A stretch of DNA of 64,000 nucleotides from Gordionus sp. m RMFG-2023 (lineage: Eukaryota; Nematomorpha; Gordioida; Chordodea; Parachordodidae), in assembly GCF_954871325.1 (NCBI RefSeq), contig NC_088775.1, positions 124,001-188,000 of the forward strand. The letters are read 5' to 3'. Position numbers and translations under genes: made by a program. Shown here piece after piece: positions 11,001-23,000 of this stretch. The notes under the pieces were generated by a model, which saw only the letters and a program-made list of their open reading frames with translations, was not told the origin of the DNA and searched no databases. Within the stretch, counting starts at the first letter, position 1. Each line of letters starts with the position of its first letter.

Positions 11001-14000
11001 ATTCCAGTTTGCTTCACATAACAATACTATTACCAAAATATCAAAATATTTTTAAAATCAAATTTAAATATTTTTAAATCAAATTTATAATAATTTTAAC
11101 GGTTTTTTTAAAAAATTTAATATCATATAGTGAAAGTTTTTGAATTCTTTGATTAATTTTGTTCTAAGTTTATTTTTAAAAGTTGTTTTTCAATATTCAA
11201 ATTTATATTATAAATGATTCTTAGAAAAATTCTAATGAATCAATTTATTTATGACTTGAACAATTTAATTATATCTTTTTCTTATAATGCTATACTTATA
11301 CTTATAAATAAATATTATGTTACTTATAAAATTTTATTTATGTTGGATATGAACTTGACAAAGATACTTCTTATTCGATAGTATATTAGGCTAAGATTTT
11401 CACGGGAAATATAATAATAATTAATTGAAATATATATAATATTTAATTATTTTTTATAGTTGGTGAGAGTACCCCACCATTAGGTATAAAAATATTTGAA
11501 ATATTATAATTTAAATATTCAATATATATAATAAAATTATGTATAAAAATATATTACCCTGCTTCAAATATTCGATTATCCTTGCTTTTTGTCTTAAATA
11601 AATTTTCAAATACATTTTTTACTAATTACTTTAAAATTTAAAACTTTTATTATATTAGAAATACTTAAATTTTTAAGATTTAAAAAAAAACAGTTTAACA
11701 TACTTAACATTTCATAATTTCAGGAATTTATTCAAAAAATTATTCCAATCAGATATTTCAAAAATTTTCTAGCATATTACGCTAAAATTATATTATGAAA
11801 TTCACCAATAAAATTTTGTATTTTATTGTTATCTTTTTATATATTGTAAAGGTATAATATTTTAAATTTAATGATTATACTGAAAGTGATTTACTTATAA
11901 AATATTTCTCTTGGTGGAAAGATCGCAAACAAACATATTAGGAATAGTAAGTATACAAGAAAGGATATTCAAGATTCGGGCTTATTTAATATTCCGTCGG
12001 AGAGCTCTTTTCGGACCAAGAATCGGTGGATGTCACCGATTTTAAATCCATGAGAATAATGGCTAAGAAGTAGTGTTGTTAAAACGCCGCGAGTCGCGAC
12101 CCCGACCCAAAGCTCGGGTCGTTTTATTCGACTCCGACTCAGTGTTTGGGTCGTTTTTTTCGACTTCGACCCGAGTTCAAGCCGAAAAAAACGACTTCGA
12201 CCCAAAATATGGGTCGTTTTTTTCGACTCCGACCCAAGTCCAAGCCGAAAAAAACGACCTCGACCCAAAATATGGGTCGTTTTTTACGACTCCGACTCAA
12301 AATTTGGGTCGTATTTTTCGACTCAAACTTGAAGTTTGGGTCGTATTTTTCGACTAAAACTTGAAGTTTGGGTCGTATTTTTCGACTCAAACTTGAAGTT
12401 TGGGTCGTATTTTTCGACTCCAACTCAAAGTTTGGGTCGTTTTTCTGACTCAGACTCAAACATCGGGTCGTTTTATTCAATCCGACACAAAATATGGATC
12501 TTTCTTTTTAAAGACGACTTAAAGTTAGGGTTGCTTTTTTTCACCTCTAACCCAATATCTAGATCATTTTTTTCGACCAAAAGTCAAATAACATTTAGTA
12601 TATATTAATATTATAGGGGGGAAAGTTACTTAAAGCTTCTTTAAATTATAATGCTCTGATTAACTATTCATCATAGTTATATTTTAAAATTTTTAAGTGA
12701 TGTACCATAGAAAAGTGCCATTTGTCATGATAATTATTTTTGAACTTATTTAAATGAAATAGATAAAAATATATATTGTAGACATGTTAAATCAAAATTT
12801 CAGTGATGATGTACCATAGATAAGTGGTAATTGTCATAATCGCTATTTTGAACTTTTTTGAGTTTTTTTAAAGCAAATTGCTAAAAATATATATTCTAAA
12901 CATGTTAAATTAAAAATTCAGTGAGGATGTATCATAGATAGGTGACAATTGTCATAATCGCTATTTTTGAACTTTTTTCAATTTTTTTAAAGGAAATAGC
13001 AAAAAATATATATTCTAACCATGTTAAATTAAAAATTCAGTGAGGATGTATCATAGATATGTGACAATTGTCATAATCGCTATTTTTGAACTTTTTCAAA
13101 TTTTTTTAAAGGAAACATCTTAAAATATATATTCTAAACATGTTAAATTTAAAATTCAGTGAGGATGTATCATATATAGGTGACAATTGTCATAATCGCT
13201 ATTTTTGAACTTTTTCAAATTTTTTTAAAGGAAATATCTAAAAATATATATTCTAAACATGTTAAATTAAAAATTCAGTGAGGATGTATCATAGATAGGT
13301 GACAATTGTCATAATCGCTATTTTTGAACTTTTTCAAATTTTTTTATAGGAAATAGCTAAAAATATATATTCTAAACATGTTAAATTAAAATTTCAGTGA
13401 GGATGTATCATAGATAGGTGACATTGTCATAATCGCTATTTTTAAACTTTTTCAATTTTTTTTAAAGGAAATATCTAAAAATATATATTCTAAACATGTT
13501 AAATTAAAAATTCAGTGAGGATGTATCATAGATAGGTGACAATTGTCATAATCGCTATTTTTGAACTTTTTGAATTTTTTTGAAGGAAATAGCTAAAAAT
13601 ATATATTGTAAAGATGTTAAAATAAAATTTCAGTGAAGATGTACCATAGAAAAGTGACAATTGTCATAATCGCTATTTTTGAACTTTTTTCAATTATTTT
13701 AAAGGAAATAGGAAAAAATATATATTCTAAAAATGTTAAATTAAAATTTCAGTGAGGATGTATCATAGATATGTGACAATTATCGCTATTTTTGAACTTT
13801 TTCAAATTTTTTTAAAGGAAACATCTTAAAATATATATTCGAAATATATTAAATTTAAAATTCAGTGAAGATGTATCATATATAGATGATAATTGTCATA
13901 ATCGCTATTTTCGAACTTTTTCAAATTTTTTTAAAGGAAATATCTAAAAATATATATTCTAAACATGTTAAATTAAAAATTCAGTGAGGATGTATCATAG

Positions 14001-17000
14001 ATAGGTGATTTTAACATGTTTAGAAAATATATTTTTAGCTATCTCCTTTAAAAAAATTTGAAAAAGTTCAAAAATAGTGATTATGACAATTATCACCTAT
14101 CTATGATACACTCACTGAATTTTAAATTTAACATGTTTAGAATATATATTTTTAGATATTTCCTTTAAAAAAAGTTCAAAAATAGCGATTATGACAATTG
14201 TCACTTATCTATGATACATCCTCACTGAAATTTTAATTTAACATGTTCAGAATATATATTTTTAGCTATTTCCTTTAAAAAAATTTGAAAAAGTTCAAAA
14301 ATAGCGATTTTGACAATTGTCACCTATCTATGATACATCCTCACTGAATTTTTAATTTAACATGTTTTATATTTTTAGATATTTCCTTTAAAAAAATTTC
14401 AAAAATAGCGATTATGACAATTGTCACCTATATATGATACATCCTCACTGAATTTTAAATTTAACATGCTTAGAATATATATTTTTAGATATTTCCTTTA
14501 AAAAAATTTGAAAAAGTTCAAAAATAGCGATTATGACAATTGTCACCTATATATGATACATCCTCACTGAATTTTTAATTTAACATGTTTAGAATATATA
14601 TTTTTAGCTATTTGCTTTAAAAAAATTGAAAAAAGTTCAAAAATATTGATTATGACAATTGTCACCTATCTATGATACATCCTCACTGAATTTTTAATTT
14701 AACATGTTTAGAATATATATTTTTAGATATTTCCTTTAAAAAAATTATAAAAAGTTAAAAAATAGCGATTATGACAATTGTCACCTATCTATGATACATC
14801 CTCACTGAATTTTTAATTTAACATGTTTAGAATATATATTTTTAGCAATTTGCTTTAAAAAACTCAAAAAAGTTCAAAAATAGCGATTATGACAATTACC
14901 ACTTATCTATGGTACATCATCACTGAAATTTTGATTTAACATGTCTACAATATATATTTTTATCTATTTCATTTAAAAAAGTTCAAAAATAATTATCATG
15001 ACAAATGGCACTTTTCTATGGTACATCACTTAAAAATTTTAAAATATAACTTTGATGAATAGTTAATCAGAGCATTATAATTTAAAGAAGCTTTAAGTAA
15101 CTTTCCCGCCTATAATATTAATATATACTAAATGTTATTTGACTTTTGGTCGAAAAAAATGATCTAGATAATTGGGTTAGGGGTGAAAAAAAGTAACCCT
15201 AACTTTAAGTCGTCTTTAAAAAAAAAGATCCATATTTTGGGTCGGATTGAATAAAACGACCCGATGTTTGAGTCTGAGTCAGAAAAACGACCCAAACTTT
15301 GAGTTGGAGTCGAAAAATACGACCCAAACTTCAAGTTTGAGTCAAAAAATACGATCCAAACTTCAAGTTTTAGTCGAAAAATACGACCCAAACTTCAAGT
15401 TTGAGTCGAAAATATGACCCAAACTTCAAGTTTAAGTCGAAAAATACGACCCAAATTTCAAGTTTGAGTCGAAAAATACGACCCAAATTTTAAGTCGGAG
15501 TCGTAAAAAACGACCCATATTTTGGGTCGAGGTCGTTTTTTTCGGCTTGGACTTGGGTCGGAGTCGAAAAAAACGACCCATATTTTGGGTCGAAGTCGTT
15601 TTTTTCGGCTTGAACTCTGGTCGAAGTCGTAAAAAACGACCAAAACTTTGAGTTGGAGTCGAAAAAAACGACCCAAAATTTGGGTGAGCTCTGTTCGAGC
15701 CGACTCGGCTAAGCCGATTAACAACACTACTAAGAAGAGTTGGAAAAAATTCTCAACATGATATAAATTTTAATTTATTATGTCTAGATAGTTAGTGTTT
15801 AATTTTTCAGTTTGATGTAAATAAGAAATCAGGTTCATAAGGTTTTATATTTTTAAGGCATTCAATCCAGATCTAAAAACTCTATTAAAATAATATGATT
15901 AAAATAGCCTGGCATGTTTAATTTTAGCGCATTTGGTATCTAATTTTGAATTTGATAAATATTTTTTAAACATAAAATTCATTCAAGCAAATATATAAAT
16001 AAGGCTAAGCAATTTTTAGGCTAACTGATAATTTGAGGCCTAATTATTTATGGCTAAATTATGCTTTAAAATTTGAATAGTCAATAATTTATGGAAATTT
16101 TAATTATATAGAAATAAATAGTTTTCTAGGTTTAATTCGATTACCCTTGTCAGTTTTTATCCAGCTTTTTATTATCATTATTATAATTTCTAGACTTAAC
16201 ACGTAACTGATTATTTATTATACTTTCAAACGAAATATAATATATTAAATGATTTCTTTAGTATAATAATCCGAGTTTATGTAACTCAACAACTCAAATT
16301 TATTAAGCAATGCAAAATATAAGTTTATAAAAAAATCGACAATCTTAGTATTAATATGTTTTAGTTATAATGAATATTATCTTGTATTCTGAATAAAATT
16401 TATAATTTTTTTGATAAAATATATTTTTTGGAAAATGGAACAAAATATACCTTAAAAAATTTCCCATAAATAAGTCCAATGAAAAAAACCTCTAGAAATA
16501 AATATTAATATCACAATGAGAAGAAACCCCGAAAAATATCTCCAAATAAAAAAAATAAAAACTTAGAAAATTAAAATCGACATCAGTTTAAATTAAACAG
16601 ATAACCTATAGCGTTATCTACAAAATTTATGTTGTATTTATAATTATTAATAATTTTTTTTTACAAGTATTAATTTATTAAAAACTAACTATTTATAAAA
16701 ATATATAAAATTACTAAAAAATGAATATATAAATATAAGTATCGAAGGCTCTAAAAAGAGCTTAATTTTGATAATGAGTGTGTTCCTAAAAAACATGTAT
16801 AATTATGTTTAAAAATTTCCGAGTTGAAGTTTTTATTTCAGAAATATAGATTATTTAAGTTTTATTTATGGTAATATATATGGTTAGATTTCTAATCAGC
16901 AGCATTAATGTTTCAAAAAAAATATTCATTTTTTTTAAATTTAAATAGTAAATAAGATTTAGAGGTGGATTGTTTAAACAATAAATTGTAAATTACAATT

Positions 17001-20000
17001 GGGAAAGTAAGCGGTGAAAGAAAATATAAACTAAAAAGTAAAAGTTAATTAATTTATTGATTATGCATAAAATTGATTTTTCTTCTTAGGATAACTTTTT
17101 TTAGAGTGTTAGGTGGTTTTTTTTTCCTATATCTAATTTTACACAAATAATATATATAATTAAAATTACATCGAAATATCGTTGATAATATAAAATCGTT
17201 AAAAGATAATTAATTTTACTCTGTAAGTTAAATTAATTATGGTTGAATACATTTATTCAAAGTTTTGTTCAAACATGCTTGAGTTACTTAATTATGTTAC
17301 GTTACTGGCCATGTATAATTATGAAGATATTTAAATTTTGACCAAATATTATTTAAATTCTTTTCTATATAAATGAATATAGTATATTTAGATTAGTATT
17401 TTTGGAGCATTATAAAAATAAACTTTTTACGATAATAATATATCAATTGAGCTGAAAAATAATATATATTTTATTTAACTAACTGAATTAATTCTAAAAT
17501 AAATTTTATATTTAAAAAATTTAACTAAACTCTGATAAGAAAGTGCTTCCTGTAGTAAAAAAAGTAATTGTTTAATGATTTAGATTTTTTAGATTCTGAG
17601 GACATTAATAGGTTCATATTATCGGATGGGAATCAAAAAGACATATGTGATATTCAATATTTACTCGAGTTCTGAGGGATTATTATAAATTCGCAGACCA
17701 CAAACCAATAGATTGGTTAAAGAACATATGGTTGCTAGCCATTTCCATAATTACAATATAATTAAAATTTTTAACTAAATGTTATATATATATTTTTTTT
17801 AGCTGCCTTTGCACAGAAAATCAGTATATATTATAATTATTTTGTTTTACAACAAAATGTTTAAATTAAATATGCGTTAAATGTTATTCTTTGAAAATTT
17901 TTTTTTATTATTATTATAATTATCTTTTTGTTATTTTTTAGCAAAAAAAAATAAAATATCCATTTAAATTACAAATATTTATAATATACAATATTTATGT
18001 TTAAAAAAACTTAGAAGAATAAAGAAGGATGAGTAAGTCTAGCAAAGTTCAGTGAAGACTGCCATTTGAAACTTATAAAATTTGCTTTAAGGATAGCTGG
18101 CTAGCCTCTGTTTGAGAAAGAAGCCTTCTCGAGGATCGCCAATAAGCTTGCAGATATTAGATAAAATCTTTGAAGAAGGATGATGCAAGCTTACCAAAGG
18201 AAGTTAAGGTTGTGGATATTATTGGAATAAAGATACGATCTTCTAAAATTTCTAAATATTTGGAAATTTTAAGCTGTTCTATTTTGCTCGAGCAAGTTTG
18301 CAGTTTGATTGGATGGGTTAATAAATCCATCTAATATATATTTAAGATAAAAAATAAAATTTGAAGTAGCCGTTACATCAAGCAGATAATTTTTCATTCC
18401 AAAGGTCATAAAAAGATTCATTCTATTTTTAATTTGATCATGTAAAGACAATTATTTTATCTGTTGATTTAATTAAGACTTTGTAAGGACTTTAAGAGAA
18501 TTTAAATTTACTTCTAGAATAATTGTTAGAAATTAAAATTCATCTTTGATTTAAAAGGTATATGGACCAAAGTTAGTGGCTTCTACCAAATTAATAAATC
18601 TTTGTAAAAACTAGATAAGTATTTTGAGTTTTAGTAGGTAATGCTTCGATTTCAGCAATATTGTTATATCAAATTTTATTTGAAAGGGGCTAATAAAGAG
18701 AAAAATTCGTAAAAATGCATTGAATCTAGTTATAAAAGAAATAGAATAAATTCCCTTATTACCAGAGTTGTTAAAGTATTTATAAACAAAAATGTGGTAT
18801 GTATCTAGATACATTTTAAAGTATCTGTATCAGTACTTAGATACTATTTTCTAAATATTCTGAATCTGTTTTTAAATATTTTTAAGATACATTTTGATAT
18901 AATTTTATCTTTAGTTTTTTATATTAAAAAGAATATTTGAATTAAATTTATTTAATAATATGTCGAGCTTATTTCATTATAAAAGCAAACCAGATGAATT
19001 CTATTTTACGTAATCAATAAATCTAAACAATCTCTGAAAAGAAATCAAATAATTTCATATTAGATTCTTTGGACACCCTTTAGATGATATAAATATTTTA
19101 CAAGTTTTAACACACATCAAGTTTTGAATAAATTTTTTTTAAATGACTATCGGGCAATAGCTTAACCAGGCCCCTCTCCCAATTTAAAATAAATTTGTAA
19201 ATGTTAATAACATATAACGTTTGTAATTCATAATATTTAATATACATTTTTATAAAAAAAATTAAGCGAAAACTTAAAATTATTCTATCTAAAAATATAG
19301 TAAAGCTAAAGATCTACAATAAGTAGACTTAATGACGTCCAATAATATTTATGGGAGAAAACCCGGTCTAATAGTGATTTCCCTCCTTATAGGAAAATCC
19401 TGAATACTCCTATGCTGTTGGGAAATATATTTAATGATTATAACAATACAAAGTTATCATTTATTAAATATCAACCACGCTGTCATCAAGTTGTCCCAGA
19501 TAGAAAGGGTTTAATGAGACTAAAAATATCTTTACAGATAAAAGAGGGTGCATTAATGATAATTTTGAGAATGTTTTACTATAAATTTCTAATAATTATT
19601 CACTTGATAAATTTATTTTGTTCACTTAGAAATTTGAATCTTAACAATAGAATTCTAAATTAAGCATTATGCAAACCTTGCAGAAGTATTATAAAAGACA
19701 ATTTTTAGGCAAAGTATTTCTATTATCTATCTATTTGAAAAGTATCTCTTGACAATTCTGCTTATTACTATTTTCCTATTTTTGGGTAAAGAATATTTAT
19801 ATAATTAGTAGTTATTATCTCACAACTATTAAAAAAATATACCATAGGTTTAAATAATTTATTTTTTGTTTAATGAAACTTATATTATAGTAAATGATAT
19901 GCTTTTTAAATTTATTATTATTTTCAAAATTGTATTAAACAGTTGAAAATGCAGAAGAAATATGTAAATTTATATTTTCTTAATATGTACACGCATATAA

Positions 20001-23000
20001 TATAAAAGAATAACTTAAACCTTTTTTTTTTTTACCTTAAATAAAATAAAATTACAAAATAGCAATATAAATTCAGACAATATCCGGCAAAAATAAGACA
20101 GGAAGTGTAACTAACTGATAATGAGGTTATAAAAACAAATATTCCAAGTGCTCCTGAATAAAAAATTAAGTTCCGATTTTTCATAAAATATCAGCGAAAT
20201 AAAGAGTTATTACAGTTTGCAAAATACTTCTACTGAATACTTCAAATTTTTTAAAAAATATTTTTATATCATATATCTCTACTTGAATTTAATTAGAATA
20301 TATAATATAAATTTTGAAAAATAAAATTTAAATAATTAAAATTTTTAAACTCTTATCTAATTATTTTTGCTACAAACGGTTAGTTATGGCATCGAAATTA
20401 GACTTAATTGCGATATGGTTATAACATATGCTTGCTTTTTGCTCTGTTAGATTTTTGTTGACTCAAAAGGTTGCATCTCCCTAAATGATGTAGAGGTTGA
20501 TTTTAAAGGCACATGCATAATATAATGACACCCTAATTCGTGCCTTAACTACTGAACACTTGAGTCAACTGGACTTTGCAGGGCAGATGGTAAACATTCT
20601 CCATAGAAGAGTAGTTGGTTGTTAATTTGGGATATTTTTCGGTGTAGATCCACTGGCACAGTCCTACCTAAAATAATGCTATCGACGCCAAAGAAAATCT
20701 GCCAAATATTCCTTTGTTTTACCTTCCAACCATTTATTCATATCAATAATTGCTGCAATGTTAACTTGCGTTGGCACTCTCGCCCTAGTCTTCTTCAGGG
20801 ATCTAGAGCATCCCATTTAAAAGAAAGACCGAAAATATAAACAAAGTTCTATTTTAATCAAAGAATAGGAATTAATATAATTTGAGATAGCTACATCCAT
20901 TATAGATTATCCGTTGATGGATAATGAATAAATTTATAAATTGTAAAATTAAAACGAATTAAAAATAAAATAAAATAATAAATTAAAGATTAAAATTGCT
21001 TTTCTTAATTTTATTTATTTTTATTTTAAATAGTAAAAGATATTAAAGCTAAAAGTAAATTAATATTTTATATACACATTTCATATAACTGACAAGTTAA
21101 AATTTGATTTATATTCTCTATTTAATATTCTTTTTAAACTATGTTTGATAAAGACAGTATCCTTTATTATGGAGTAGGAGTTTATGAGACAATAACTTAT
21201 ATTTTATAAGGATAAAGAGCTATTTTAATTATTATAGTTTTTGGCTCAAATGAATTATGATATGGGGGAATCTATTAACTTTATATAAATAAATTTATTA
21301 ATTACTCTTCACTCTAGGTTTATAACAAAAATTTTTATATTTGAAAGTCAGAATTTCTTTTATAATAGTGTTTGGCAGATTAATCCGGAATTTTAATGAT
21401 TAAATTAATATTCACACTTATAAATATAATAAAAATAAAAAGAAAGAAAGAAAGAAAAGAAAAGAAAAAAAGATGTCTTTTCTCTTCTCCTTGAAATTTA
21501 ACAACCTTGCTTTAACTTCATGGATAGTTATATTAAAAGATTTTAATATCAGTATGTACTAATATAAATAGAGGCCAAGGTTCATCTGTAATCTTAGGCG
21601 GCAACTCGCTGGGAAAGGATCTTAGATTTATTGGATTAGGAGGATAGAGAGCATCAATATATTACTTCTTTGTTTCTATATATATAAATAAAACTTATCA
21701 CCCTTAGAATAATTATTTCAAAATCTTAATGTTAGTCATATTATTTTCGCGTTATTTAATTTTAGAACCTCGCGCTGATATAAGTAGATATACTAATTTT
21801 ATGCTATAATTTCTAAAAATAATAATTGAAATTTGCCAAATGTGTGTTTAAAATAAATTTTGCGGCATCGGGAAGTTAAAGTTACGAGCAAAAAAATGAG
21901 ATAATATTGGTATTAATGATATTCTGTTATTGTTTTGTATGATCATAGTGTTTAAGGTTTTGAAGTATTTCCATTTGAATTGGAAAGGATATTGCTCTAA
22001 TCTAAACTACAAATGAAAAGATATTGGTATCAGTGCTCTTATATTCGGTTATTGTTTTGTATGATCTGTAATGCGATTCTAATTTGATTGATTTTAATTG
22101 AGTCAAGTTTATAAAAAAACAGTCGTTTCAAAATATATTTTGCTGCATAGCCACAAAAAGATAAAATGATATATACTTATAAATATCCAAATTAATTAGT
22201 TCTAAATAAGGTTGCCTATTTGAAATTAGCATTTGATTTTATATTTCGAAGTATTTGAACAGGGAGGGATAATGTTCTGATCTAAACTATATGATGTTGA
22301 AAACAGAAAAAGATTGATATTTAATAAGACATGTAAAAAAATAGAATGTGATAGATATTATAATATATATTAAAATTTTACATTTGTAATATTTCATTAT
22401 TTTAGGGAAGAAATACGAACGTCTTAGTAATATTTTCTGTTAAAATAAATTTTTATTAAATTTAAACGCTTAAATATTATTAAAAACTAGTTAAATCTTT
22501 CACCAGAAGTAAATAATAATATTTATTTGTGATGTAAAGTAAAACTCAGTATAGTGACTTAAATATTCTTGGATAATGATATATAGCATTAGTAATCATA
22601 TAGTAATTTTCTAAACAACTACCAATTTGGCTAAGCCGATAAAATTTTATTAAAGTGCAATAACCAATTTTGCCCATTTTCACATTAAATAAGTAATTAT
22701 GATATGATCTAATTAAAAATTTATAACAGATATCAAAACACAATTGTATATAAAAAAATTGTTATAGAAATGTAAAAGCCTTAATTGACATTGAGAATAA
22801 TTTGATATAGGTACAGCACAGACAATAAAAATGTTCTGAAAAAATGGTCTTGACCGAGAAATTAGTGAAAAATATAATCAGACTTAGACGTGCTGGTCAA
22901 AAATTTAAATTAAGTGTTGGACAATTTTTAAAAAAATTTTTAGTGACGGGGCTTAACTTTCAGATCTCTGTATAAGAATAAATGTTGATACTAGTTAATA

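Larger units (their letters stand above)
12071..15729. mobile_element. Giant foldback (hairpin) element, 3.66 kb, hAT-like TSD
   Basis: The ends are TAGTGTTGTTAA and TTAACAACACTA, flanked on both sides by CTAAGAAG (12063-12070 and 15730-15737), a perfect 8-bp TSD. The whole body is one inverted repeat. Outer arms (12071-12600 and 15130-15729) are arrays built on GGGTCGTTTTTTTCGACTC-like words with ~32-bp periodicity. Inner arms are ~119-bp tandem repeats, forward from about 12660 to 14007 and inverted from 14008 to about 15060. There is no transposase. Open frames inside are artefacts of the array. TSD and ends suggest mobilisation by a hAT transposase, and similar ends occur on small elements at 26315, 43891 and 46159. 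It lies in intron 3 of locus 1; a transcript through it would fold into a stem of well over 1 kb. Confidence 0.85.

Noticed and set aside
11796-11855. ATG followed by a signal-like hydrophobic stretch and a GT near 11850
   Set aside because: The candidate donors leave phase 0, unlike all other exons of the family, and no matching downstream exon was found.
12073-12608. Open frames of 70-113 codons on both strands with repeated Gly-Arg-Phe-Phe-Arg-type peptides
   Set aside because: They are by-products of the 32-bp array in the hairpin arm. The same array gives frames on both strands and again at 15164-15727.
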